Of a stretch of DNA of 57,091 nt, positions 1-8,061 are shown piece by piece (the first letter of the stretch is position 1; each line of letters opens with the position of its first letter). This DNA comes from Chloroflexota bacterium (lineage in GTDB: Bacteria; Chloroflexota; Anaerolineae; UBA7937; B3-Chlor), in assembly GCA_030613785.1 (NCBI GenBank), contig JAUWLF010000016.1, positions 1-57,091 on the forward strand. The letters run 5' to 3'. The notes under the pieces are model-generated. The model saw nothing but the letters and a program-made list of their open reading frames with translations, had not been told where the DNA came from and did no database searches. The translations under genes and the position numbers were made by a program.

Positions 1-699
1 CAACACGAACAGGTACGCCTGGTGCAGCACCACAGCAACAGAGGTTATGGGGCAGCCATCAAGACCGGCATCCGCCAAGCGACCCACGATTGGATAGCCA
101 TCATTGATGCTGATGGCACCTACCCTGCTGCCGCCATGCCCCTTCTCCTGGAGGAAATGGACCAGTACGACATGATCGTCGGGGCCAGAACGGGAGGAGA
201 TATCCCGCTGGTGAGAAGGCCCGCCAAGTGGTTCCTGGCCAGACTGGCAGAGTACCTGGCCGAAACGAAGATACCGGATCTGAACTCAGGCCTGCGGATC
301 TTCAAGAAAGAGACAGCCCTCGGCTACTTCAACATCCTGCCCACCAGGTTCTCTTTCACCATTACCATCACCATCGCCTTTCTGAGCGATCACTACCTCG
401 TCAGATTCGTGCCCATTCCCTACCACGAGAGAAAGGGCAAGTCGAAGATAAGTCCCGTGCAAGACACCCTCAACTTCATGCAACTCATACTCCGCACCAT
501 CATGTACTTCAACCCTCTGAAAGTCCTCCTGCCGATAAGCTTCCTGTTGCTCCTGTTGGCGGTCGGCATTGGGGTCTACACTCTGGTGATGCAGGGTCAT
601 GTGATGGACATCACGGTAGTCACGCTCACGATGGCGGCCCTTCAGATCGCTGTGATAGCCATGATCGCTGACATGATACAGAAAAAGAGCAAGGTCTAG
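1..699 (+). CDS. Polyprenyl-phosphate-type family 2 glycosyltransferase (5' end outside window)
   Basis: The reading frame is open from base 1, so the N-terminus lies outside the window. What remains (about 232 residues) has the GT-A features of DPM1/GtrB-like family 2 enzymes: an IDADGTYP stretch that is the DXD-like metal/nucleotide-sugar site, then LNSGLRIFKK, a typical acceptor-side motif. Two hydrophobic helices follow near the C-terminus (LKVLLPISFLLLLLAVGIGV and a second around MAALQIAVIAMIA). Such enzymes move a sugar from a nucleotide donor onto a polyprenyl phosphate at the inner membrane face, making the donor that GT-C enzymes use outside. That role fits the row of GT-C-like genes downstream. 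The exact sugar cannot be read from sequence. Confidence 0.85.
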   Translation, partial: QHEQVRLVQHHSNRGYGAAIKTGIRQATHDWIAIIDADGTYPAAAMPLLLEEMDQYDMIVGARTGGDIPLVRRPAKWFLARLAEYLAETKIPDLNSGLRIFKKETALGYFNILPTRFSFTITITIAFLSDHYLVRFVPIPYHERKGKSKISPVQDTLNFMQLILRTIMYFNPLKVLLPISFLLLLLAVGIGVYTLVMQGHVMDITVVTLTMAALQIAVIAMIADMIQKKSKV

Positions 700-707
700 A
701 GAGAAGC

Positions 708-1967
708 TTGGCGCCGAAACGGACCCGACACAGCTTTCACGACATAGATCCCGCGACGTGCACGTTCTGTGGTGCCTGCGTCAGCATTTGCCCCATCGGT
801 GTCCTCGCCTTGCGAAACGAGCGCGTCTACCTGCAAGGCGAGTGCATAGACTGCGGCCTCTGCTATCGCTTCTGTCCCGGCAGGGAGATGGACTTCGACG
901 CCTTGAGCACGGCCCATCTGGGTGCTCCCGCCCAGGACCCCTATCTCGGCTACTATCGGCTTCTAGCGGTCGGTCAAGCCGTCTCAGAGCAGACAAGGGA
1001 CAGCGGGGCTTCCGGAGGAGTGGTCACAGCGCTTCTCTGTCACCTGTTGGAGGAAGGGCGTATAGAGGGCGCTGTGGCGGTCACCATGAGCGAAGCAGAA
1101 CCGTGGCGCTGCCAAGCCGCTCTGCTGAGAACGCAAGACGAAGTGATGGCAGCTGCCCAGTCAAAGTACAGCCTGGTGGGTCTGGACGCGGTCCTCGCCG
1201 CGGCCCGAAAGGAGCAAGGGCCTTTCGCCGTGGTCGGGTTGCCTTGCCATGTCCACGGTCTCCGACGCTTGCAGGAGCTCGGTTCCTTTCGCGAGAAGTT
1301 CCCCGTGGTGATCGGTTTGTTCTGTGGCTTCAATCTGCGAGCGGAGGCAACAGACCACCTCATCAACAAACTGGGGTTCGCCAAGCAAGAGGTGTCTGAC
1401 CTCGAGTATCGAGGGGGAAACTGGCCCGGCGGTTTCGTCATCCACACGCGCGACGGTCGCCAAGCCTACATCCCCAAACATCGGTACAGTTATGTCAATC
1501 TGATGTACGTACCACGCCGCTGCCTGGCCTGCCCCGACCTCACCAATGAACTGGCCGACATCTCCGTGGGAGATACGTGGTTGGACGAATACGCCGGCGG
1601 CTGGTCCACCGTCATCGCTCGCAGCTCGCGTGGAGAGCAGATGCTGATGGAAGCCACTGCCCACGGCGTCATCAGGATGAATGAGATCACGCGAGAGAAC
1701 ATCTTGCGCTCTCACGGACATCTCATCGCCTACAAGAAGCAGGGGTACTTTGTGCGTCAGCGGTGGCTCCGCGTCCCCTTGACCTACCGCTTGCCAAAGC
1801 CGTCAATAGGCAAAGGGCGCTGGTTACAGCAGTCATTGCTGCTGGCGCTGATCCTCATACTCAGCAACAGTGTAGTGAGACGTCTGGTGCAACGATTGCC
1901 CCTGGCCTGGCTGGCCAGGATCTCTTCCTGGGGCAGGCAAGGGGCCAAGTCACGTATTCGCGTGTGA
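708..1967 (+). CDS. Coenzyme F420 hydrogenase/dehydrogenase beta-subunit (FrhB-like) iron-sulfur protein
   Basis: This 419-residue protein starts at a TTG eight bases after the preceding glycosyltransferase. It opens with two ferredoxin-type 4Fe-4S motifs, CTFCGACVSICP and CIDCGLCYRFCP (C-x2-C-x2-C-x3-CP). The FrhB N- and C-terminal domains follow, with GLPCHVHGLRRL, GLFCGFNL and RRCLACPDLTNELADISVGD motifs. The last 50 residues contain a hydrophobic stretch (LLLALILILSNSVVRRL) that could anchor it to the membrane. FrhB-like proteins use flavin and iron-sulfur clusters for electron transfer. Those in polysaccharide clusters are often found beside glycosyltransferases with unknown substrates. 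Its place between a GT2 and a flippase-like gene suggests a redox step on a lipid or sugar, which is inference. Confidence 0.85.
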   Translation: MAPKRTRHSFHDIDPATCTFCGACVSICPIGVLALRNERVYLQGECIDCGLCYRFCPGREMDFDALSTAHLGAPAQDPYLGYYRLLAVGQAVSEQTRDSGASGGVVTALLCHLLEEGRIEGAVAVTMSEAEPWRCQAALLRTQDEVMAAAQSKYSLVGLDAVLAAARKEQGPFAVVGLPCHVHGLRRLQELGSFREKFPVVIGLFCGFNLRAEATDHLINKLGFAKQEVSDLEYRGGNWPGGFVIHTRDGRQAYIPKHRYSYVNLMYVPRRCLACPDLTNELADISVGDTWLDEYAGGWSTVIARSSRGEQMLMEATAHGVIRMNEITRENILRSHGHLIAYKKQGYFVRQRWLRVPLTYRLPKPSIGKGRWLQQSLLLALILILSNSVVRRLVQRLPLAWLARISSWGRQGAKSRIRV

Positions 1968-1973
1968 GAGGTT

Positions 1974-2918
1974 GTGAAACTGGCAAGGAAGCTGATCCGT
2001 CTGCTGGGCCCGCTACTGTTCCTGCTCATCCTCTCCAGGATTGATCTGGGGCGTATGGCTGAGACCATCACTGCAATCAGGGTGGACTTGCTCTTGGGAG
2101 CTCTGGTCCTTTACCCTGGCCTCATCCTGCTCAAGGCGTGGCGCTGGCGCTTACTACTCCGTCAGCAACACATCAACTACGGCCCGGCACCGGCGTTCGT
2201 GGTCTACAATAGCAGCCTCGCCGCTGGCTATGTCACCCCGGGACGACTCGGGGAGTTCGTGAAGGCCCTCTATCTGCGCCAAGATGAGGCTGTCCCTCTG
2301 GGAAAAGCCCTTTCGAGCGTACTGATGGATAGGTTGTTTGACCTGTATCTCCTACTCATGACCGCGTGCGTGGGGATGGCCACCTTCTCATTACCGGGAC
2401 GACTATCCACTGCTGCCATGGCAATGCTACTGTTGGCAGGGCTTGTTCCACTGCTGGTTCTCATCCCCGGAGTGGCTCGAAGGCTCATGGTCCTCCTCAT
2501 CAAGGCATTGCCAAGTGTAGGTCCAGGAAGATACCGAGGGGAGATCAAGCGAACTCTGGACAGTTTTCAGCGGGGAATGGAACAACTGCTCAGCATTCGT
2601 CTCGTGTTCCCCCTACTGGTAACAGTGGTCGCCTACGCCGTGTTCTACCTGCAGTGCTATGTGATCGCTACTGCCCTGCGGCTGCCGCTGTCCTACGCCT
2701 ATGCCGCATTTTGTGTCTCGGTGGCAAGCCTTCTGGCCCTCCTGCCTGTCTCCATCTCCGGTCTTGGCGTTCGGGAAGCCACCTTCATCGCCCTTCTGCT
2801 CCCACTGGGAGTGACGGCCGAGCTGGCCGTGAGCTATTCCCTGCTGATCCTGTTGGTGTTCAACGTCTTCGGAGGAGCACTGGGCGCCTTGGCCTGGTTC
2901 TCGAAGCCACTGAAATGA
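1974..2918 (+). CDS. Flippase-like membrane protein of the lysylphosphatidylglycerol synthase TM family
   Basis: A 314-residue protein starting at GTG, six bases after the upstream stop. It has about eight hydrophobic segments and the family signature GRLGEFVKALYLRQDEAVPL around residues 85-105, plus SVLMDRLFDLY and a late SISGLGVREATF motif. All are typical of the UPF0104/LPG_synthase_TM membrane domain (MprF-like, without the cytosolic synthase part). Stand-alone members are found beside GT2 enzymes and are thought to act in lipid-linked sugar or lipid translocation. Substrate specificity is not visible. The stop overlaps the start of the next, truncated gene as ATGA, which implies an operon. 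Confidence 0.85.
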   Translation: MKLARKLIRLLGPLLFLLILSRIDLGRMAETITAIRVDLLLGALVLYPGLILLKAWRWRLLLRQQHINYGPAPAFVVYNSSLAAGYVTPGRLGEFVKALYLRQDEAVPLGKALSSVLMDRLFDLYLLLMTACVGMATFSLPGRLSTAAMAMLLLAGLVPLLVLIPGVARRLMVLLIKALPSVGPGRYRGEIKRTLDSFQRGMEQLLSIRLVFPLLVTVVAYAVFYLQCYVIATALRLPLSYAYAAFCVSVASLLALLPVSISGLGVREATFIALLLPLGVTAELAVSYSLLILLVFNVFGGALGALAWFSKPLK

Positions 2919-3187
2919 AAAGTCAACTTGCTGATCCAGGAACGCTAGTACTCGTCGTCATAGCTCTTGCTTTCGGCGTGCGTCTCTTTCACCTCGACGC
3001 GCAGAGCTTCTGGTACGACGAAGCGTTCAGTGCAGGTGGTGCTGGCGTCTTCACGATGGGACGTCGTATTCCCGGCCAAGCAGGCAATGGGGTCTTCGTG
3101 ACACATTTCCACGAAACGGTGGAGGTTGAGTACAAGCAACGCTTGACTGAGAGCTTCTTCCAAGAAGCGACTGGCGACGACTCGTGA
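2915..3187 (+). pseudogene. Truncated N-terminus of a PMT/ArnT-like membrane glycosyltransferase
   Basis: This 90-residue frame starts in an ATGA overlap with the flippase-like gene. Residues 1-41 are a textbook start of a PMT/GT39-like enzyme: one hydrophobic helix (TLVLVVIALAFGVRLF) followed by LDAQSFWYDEAFS, which contains the Asp-Glu pair of the first extracytoplasmic loop. The same motif occurs as LDGQSLWFDEGF in the full-length enzyme at 42476-44425. After residue 41 the sequence becomes hydrophilic and unlike the family, and it stops at 90 residues against the usual 500-650. The gene was therefore cut by a deletion or insertion near position 3035. The opposite strand of the replacing segment is itself open for about 80 codons. 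Confidence 0.7.
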
Positions 3188-3354
3188 CAGAATTTGCTGG
3201 TCTAGTACGGAATCAGCTATGTTTTCCATGGTCCGACAGAAAGGCAGATAGGAAGCTTTGACCCGTCGAGGGTCGCGCCTCTAGAACCGACATACAGTAA
3301 TCCCTCCGTGGCCAGCTATCGCGTTAACCTGTAGAGAGGTTGGTTTCAATCCTC

Positions 3355-4557
3355 ATGAAGGCACCGGTAACCGAGATTGCAGACTCCGTGAGAGCGTGGG
3401 CGAAGAAAGCTGCCTCCGATCCTGCTCTCAGATATGCTGTCCTGGTCTTCATAGTGATGAGAGTCGTCATCTCCCTTTGGATGGCCCTCGTCCTGGCGGT
3501 GAGTGGCGCTCCGACGACCCCCGACGACGTCCCGCGACCGTACCAGGGCATCGAACAGGTCACTGGCGGCCTGGGCGAGCCGTTTCTAGGAGTCTGGCAG
3601 CGCTTCGATACTCTCTGGTATCTCAAGATTGCCACCGTGGGGTACGCCCCCGATGACGGGAGCACGGTCTATTTCCCCCTCTATCCCCTGCTCATCAAGC
3701 TTCTGGGCAAAGCTGTGCTCGACAACTACCTGGTGGCGGCCTTGCTCATCTCCAGCGTGGCCTACGTAGGCGCTTTGTACTGCCTCTATAGGCTCACGGA
3801 CATCGAGTTCGGCGAAGCCGCCGGTCGGCGCAGCGTGATCTACCTGTCTATCTTCCCCACCGCCTTCTTCTTCCTGGCCGCCTACACCGAATCCCTGTTC
3901 CTGCTTCTCACCCTGTCCGCCTTCTACTGCGCCAAGAAGAAGCGCTGGTGGTTGGCGGGGGTCTTGGGCTTCCTCTCCTCCCTGACCAGACTACAGGGCA
4001 TTGTGATATGCATCCCTCTGCTCTACATGTACCTCCGGGACAAGGAGTTTCAGGTGTCGAAGCTGCGCCCCGATCTGCTAAGCCTGATCCTCATACCGGG
4101 CGGAGCGGCTCTCTTTCTGGCTTACCAGCGCCTCGTCATTGGCGCGGCCCCGTTGCTGAGCACCTACCAGATGCAGTTGTACGCCCAGTTCGTGTGGCCT
4201 TGTGACAACATCATCGCCACAGTGCAGAAGGTCATGTCGCCTGAAGGCACCTTCATCAACGTCTTGAACTTCGGTACGATCTGCCTGTTCTTCGCCATGA
4301 CCGCTGTCTCATTTCGACACCTGTCGCCAGAGTACGGCATCTACATGGCGGTCACTATCTTCGTCCTCCTGTCGCGAAGGACAACGCTACAGCCGCTGGT
4401 CAGCATGTCCAGATACGTTCTGATCCTGTTTCCGGCGTTCATGATCTGGGGGCGCTGGGGAAGCAATCCCCGCTTCCAAAGGTTCGTGGTCTATCCTTCG
4501 GTGGCCCTGCTGCTCTACCTGAGCGGGCAGTTCGCCATGTGGGGATGGGTAGGCTAG
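3355..4557 (+). CDS. PIG-V-like membrane mannosyltransferase homologue
   Basis: About 400 residues with some ten hydrophobic helices. QRFDTLWYLKIA and STVYFPLYPLL near residues 85-115 match the loop pattern WDxxWYxxIA...FFPLYP of the PIG-V/Mannosyl_trans2 family, whose GT-C enzymes use a polyprenyl-phosphate mannose donor outside the membrane. An upstream TTG at 3340 is in frame, but the purine-rich ribosome-binding sequence abuts it directly, so I prefer ATG 3355. The gene follows a 150-base gap holding the remains of a damaged glycosyltransferase. Sugar and acceptor are unknown. Confidence 0.8.
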   Translation: MKAPVTEIADSVRAWAKKAASDPALRYAVLVFIVMRVVISLWMALVLAVSGAPTTPDDVPRPYQGIEQVTGGLGEPFLGVWQRFDTLWYLKIATVGYAPDDGSTVYFPLYPLLIKLLGKAVLDNYLVAALLISSVAYVGALYCLYRLTDIEFGEAAGRRSVIYLSIFPTAFFFLAAYTESLFLLLTLSAFYCAKKKRWWLAGVLGFLSSLTRLQGIVICIPLLYMYLRDKEFQVSKLRPDLLSLILIPGGAALFLAYQRLVIGAAPLLSTYQMQLYAQFVWPCDNIIATVQKVMSPEGTFINVLNFGTICLFFAMTAVSFRHLSPEYGIYMAVTIFVLLSRRTTLQPLVSMSRYVLILFPAFMIWGRWGSNPRFQRFVVYPSVALLLYLSGQFAMWGWVG

Positions 4558-4733
4558 AGAGGTCACGAGTGTGAAACGTCTATCTCCATCGAGGCTGTTG
4601 AACATCAGCATGACCTTGATCTTCGTCCTCTCTTTGGATCAACCATCCTATGGCTGACCCTGGGCGTCATGTTGATGCATTTGGGGGAGGATATCCGTAC
4701 CAAATCATGCCCTACTCGAAGCACGGTAGTGCG

Positions 4734-4940
4734 ATGGCTCAAGTGGCAACAGGGCAACTACTGACATCAACGATCACTGTTCAACTGGCCCTTGGCGTCT
4801 CCTACGCCTCCGTCCTTACTTCGGCTTCGGCTTTCATGGCTTGGGACCAAAGGGGCACAGGAGCCAATATCACTACGCGTGTCACCCTCTTTCTGCATCT
4901 GATTGCTGGCCATCTTGCGGATCGGAGAGCGAGAGCATGA
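4734..4940 (+). pseudogene. Remnant of a duplicated membrane glycosyltransferase N-terminus
   Basis: This 68-residue frame begins MAQVATGQLLTSTITVQLAL and matches, residue by residue with gaps, the start of the full-length protein at 6392 (MPQVVRGQLLTAAIIALMAL). The likeness continues to a shared ASA about 35 residues in and then ends. The likeness also extends upstream of both ATGs (AAGCACGGTAGTGCG against AAGCAAGGTAGCACC), so a copy of the leader and first helix was duplicated and the rest lost. Its TGA overlaps the ATG of the GT87-like gene as ATGA, so it may still be translated as a leader coupled to that gene. The preceding stretch 4558-4733 holds nothing else I can identify. Confidence 0.6.
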
Positions 4941-6172
4941 AAACGCATCGAGGCGCCAAGGCCTTCGCCCAACGGCTCCTGACGCTTGGCCTGATCGCTG
5001 TGCTGATCCTCACGGTGGCGACGCTCTATCTCCTTCTGCTGAAATCACCAACCCGCGTATACGAGGCCACCGACTTCCTAGGGTACTGGGCGGCAGCCAG
5101 CCTCCTCGCCCACCAGGAGAATCCCTATGACCAAGAGGCCCTGCTGGCACTGCAACGAGAGCAGGGCTGGCAGGCCCTCGAACCCATGTACTCTTGGAAC
5201 CCTCCCTGGCTTCATCTCATATTGCTGCCCCTAGGCGCACTGTCATTTCGCCAAGCAGCCGCTCTCTGGTTCGTGCTCAATCCTCTCCTAATCGGCCTGA
5301 GTGCCCTGCTCATGTGGAACGTTGTCAGCCCGAGAAGAGGCCTTGCTCAGATAGGCGTGGCTCTGCTCGCAGCGTTTCTGTTCTCTAGATCACTCCATGC
5401 GCTGCTGGAAGGGCAAATAAACACACTGGTTCTCCTCGGCTGCGCTAGTTTTCTTGCCCTCGCCCTTGCGCGCAGAGACCTGCTCGCTGGCGCCGCACTT
5501 GTGCTGGTCACAGTGAAACCCCACCTGGCTTATTTGCTCTTGCCCGCTGTTCTCTTGATTGGGCTCTTGCAGAGGCGCTGGCAAATCGTCATCGGCTTCT
5601 CAATCTCTCTCATGGTTCTCCTGCTGCTGGCGACTTGGCTAGCCCCTGACTGGGGACAAACCTACATCACCCTGCTCAACGTCCCAGCGTCCCCTCTCAG
5701 AACAACCTCCTACATCACGCCCACTATCCGTGGTTTGGTGCTGGCGCTAACCGGCTTCGATTCAGGCGGCTGGCTAGCCGTAGTCTCCTTGGTGATCTTC
5801 GTGGCTCTAATCACGCTGCGAGGTCGGAACCTCGATGTGCCCACCATCGCCAGTCTCTCAGTGATAGTAGGCCTGCCGACTGCTCCTTTCGGATGGTCTA
5901 CCGACCAGATACTGCTCCTTCTTCCCATCTTGCAGATAATCGCTTCCATGCGCACCATGGAGCGGGCGCATAAGTGCGTGATAGCGTCATCACTGGCTCT
6001 TGTATATGCGTATGCGCTCTGGGTTTGGGTGGTGTGCTACCGAGACGTCGCTTTCGTCATCCTGCCCCCGGCGATTGGCCTAGTCTGGTGGTACGCCCGC
6101 TGGAGAGTGCCCAACGAAGGCCGAAACAGAGGCCAAGTACTCAGCGAATCCGGCTCTGCAGGGCCACGGTAG
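4937..6172 (+). CDS. GT87-like membrane glycosyltransferase (DUF2029 type)
   Basis: 411 residues from ATG 4937, chosen because GGAGAGCGAGAG lies just upstream and because the ATGA overlap couples it to the preceding remnant. About nine hydrophobic helices are visible. TDFLGYWAAASLL...NPYD and MYSWNPPWLHLILLPLG in the first 100 residues are the hallmark of GT87/DUF2029 enzymes (DFxxYW...NPYD...Y.YPPx). In actinobacteria this family includes polyprenol-phosphate-dependent mannosyltransferases of lipoglycan synthesis. Here the aromatic-proline motif reads WNPPW instead of YPP. Donor and acceptor are unknown. A 219-base gap without a recognised gene follows. Confidence 0.8.
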   Translation: MKTHRGAKAFAQRLLTLGLIAVLILTVATLYLLLLKSPTRVYEATDFLGYWAAASLLAHQENPYDQEALLALQREQGWQALEPMYSWNPPWLHLILLPLGALSFRQAAALWFVLNPLLIGLSALLMWNVVSPRRGLAQIGVALLAAFLFSRSLHALLEGQINTLVLLGCASFLALALARRDLLAGAALVLVTVKPHLAYLLLPAVLLIGLLQRRWQIVIGFSISLMVLLLLATWLAPDWGQTYITLLNVPASPLRTTSYITPTIRGLVLALTGFDSGGWLAVVSLVIFVALITLRGRNLDVPTIASLSVIVGLPTAPFGWSTDQILLLLPILQIIASMRTMERAHKCVIASSLALVYAYALWVWVVCYRDVAFVILPPAIGLVWWYARWRVPNEGRNRGQVLSESGSAGPR

Positions 6173-6391
6173 GGCTCCGGACACCGACGCAGTGCTGTCC
6201 TCACCAAGGGGCCGAGAAGTTGCTCTGCAACAGGATATGGACTATGGTTCTCGTGACTTTGTGCACAGTGTCCGTCACGCAGACAGTATGCTGTCGCTCA
6301 GTCACCTTTGTGATTGGCGCAAGTCCTCAGCCGATGGGATGAGAAAACACTGCGATGCCAAGTGATCCCTCGCGTAAAGCAAGGTAGCACC

Positions 6392-8041
6392 ATGCCCCAA
6401 GTCGTAAGAGGTCAGTTGCTGACCGCCGCCATCATAGCCCTGATGGCCCTGGGCATCACGTCCCTGCCCTACATCCTCGGCTATGCCTCAGCTACACCCG
6501 ACATACAGTTCGGCGGAGTCATGATGAACTTCGAAGATGCCCACGGCTACCTGGCGAAGATGCGGCAAGGTGCCGAGGGGAAACTGCTCTATCACATACC
6601 CTTCACCTCAGAAGACCATGACGGAGCTTTCGTCGGGGGTTTCTTCCTCGCCCTCGGTTGGGCGAGTGCTCTCACCGGCCTGCCCGTGATGTGGATGTGG
6701 CACCTCTCGAGAGTGGTCTTCGGATTCATGCTCCTGTTGTCCGCCTACCTGTTCATCGCCTTTTTCCTCGAGGACAAGGCGCAGCGGCTGGTGGCCTACC
6801 TCCTGACCTGCTTTTCCGCCGGGTTCGGCTGGCTCGTCCTGCTGACCGGTCGCTTCACCATCTTGGGCTTCGACCTCATCGACTTCAAGATGCCCGAGGC
6901 CCACACCTTCTTCACGATCCTCACCTTCCCCCACTTCGCAGTGGGAGCCACCCTATTGCTCGTCATCTTCATGTTGGCCTTGCTCTTTCACCGGACGCAG
7001 CGGTTCAGGCACATGGTCTTGGCAGGTGTGGCCAGTTTCGTCTTGGGCGTGGTGCACCCCTACAACATGCTGATTGTGGCTGGCACCCTTGGCCTCTGGC
7101 TCCTGGTCATCCTCTGGCGGGAGCGAAGGTTTCCGACCCGTGAAGCCACGGGCGTTATCATCGTAGGACTGATGGCCCTTCCCCCTTTCATCTACTACTC
7201 CTGTGTCTTCTCGACGAATCCAGCCTTCATGGCCTGGGCGGCCCAATCCGGCAGTCCTTCACCGCACCCTATCCACTACTTGCTTAGCTATGGTCCCCTG
7301 CTCATCTTGGCCTTGCCAGCTATGGTCCAACTGGCCCGAAGGGGAAGCGTGACAAGGATTCTGCCCCTGATATGGGTGGTGGTAGTAGCGGCCCTGATCT
7401 ACGCCCCCCTGAAGCAACAGAGACGCATGGTGGAAGGCGTGCATATCCCCCTGAGTATCCTGGCCACCATGGGTCTCTATTCCTTCTACCTCCCCCGGTT
7501 GGTGAGATCAAAGACTCTGAGAAAGTTGGCGACGCTTAGAGCGAGTTCCTATACACCACGCCGGATGAGAACATTCATCATCTTCCTGGTGCTCATAATC
7601 ACCGTACCATCCAACCTCTACATCCTGGCCAGCCTCGCGGTCACTGCCCTCGCACACCCCTATCCGTTCTTCCATGAGCGGGCAGAGAACGAGGCCATCG
7701 ACTGGCTTGCGAACGAGACGGAGCCTACCGATACCGTCCTCGCTACGTACGGAACGGGAAGCTACATCCCCTCTCGGATCAATCACCGCGTATTCCTCGG
7801 GTATTGGGCCGAGACGGCTGAGTGCGAGGCCAAGACAGCAATGGTGGATCGCTTCTTCCGCGCAGAGACGCCCGACTCCTGGCGAATAGGGCTTCTAGAG
7901 GAATACAACATCGCTTATCTGTTCTACGGTCCACGGGAAGCGACACTGGGGGCTTTCGATCCCACCACCAGCAGCTACCTCTCACCCAGTTTCGCCAACG
8001 AGATGGTGACCATCTACTCTTTTCAGCCACCTGAAGGATGA
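6392..8041 (+). CDS. Multi-pass membrane protein, probable GT-C glycosyltransferase
   Basis: 549 residues from ATG 6392, preceded by AAGG eight bases away. An in-frame start at 6314 exists, but the homologous remnant at 4734 aligns with the later methionine. About eleven to thirteen hydrophobic segments are followed by a soluble tail of about 110 residues rich in acidic and aromatic residues, the layout of GT-C enzymes. Early motifs include FEDAHGYLAKMRQGAEGKL and IPFTSEDHDGAFVGGF, with acidic residues in the first outside loop where GT-C enzymes keep their catalytic base. I cannot place it in a named CAZy family. Its TGA overlaps the next possible ATG as ATGA, so it is co-translated with the following gene. 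Confidence 0.7.
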   Translation: MPQVVRGQLLTAAIIALMALGITSLPYILGYASATPDIQFGGVMMNFEDAHGYLAKMRQGAEGKLLYHIPFTSEDHDGAFVGGFFLALGWASALTGLPVMWMWHLSRVVFGFMLLLSAYLFIAFFLEDKAQRLVAYLLTCFSAGFGWLVLLTGRFTILGFDLIDFKMPEAHTFFTILTFPHFAVGATLLLVIFMLALLFHRTQRFRHMVLAGVASFVLGVVHPYNMLIVAGTLGLWLLVILWRERRFPTREATGVIIVGLMALPPFIYYSCVFSTNPAFMAWAAQSGSPSPHPIHYLLSYGPLLILALPAMVQLARRGSVTRILPLIWVVVVAALIYAPLKQQRRMVEGVHIPLSILATMGLYSFYLPRLVRSKTLRKLATLRASSYTPRRMRTFIIFLVLIITVPSNLYILASLAVTALAHPYPFFHERAENEAIDWLANETEPTDTVLATYGTGSYIPSRINHRVFLGYWAETAECEAKTAMVDRFFRAETPDSWRIGLLEEYNIAYLFYGPREATLGAFDPTTSSYLSPSFANEMVTIYSFQPPEG

Positions 8042-8061
8042 GATACCTTGGGTCAGGAACG

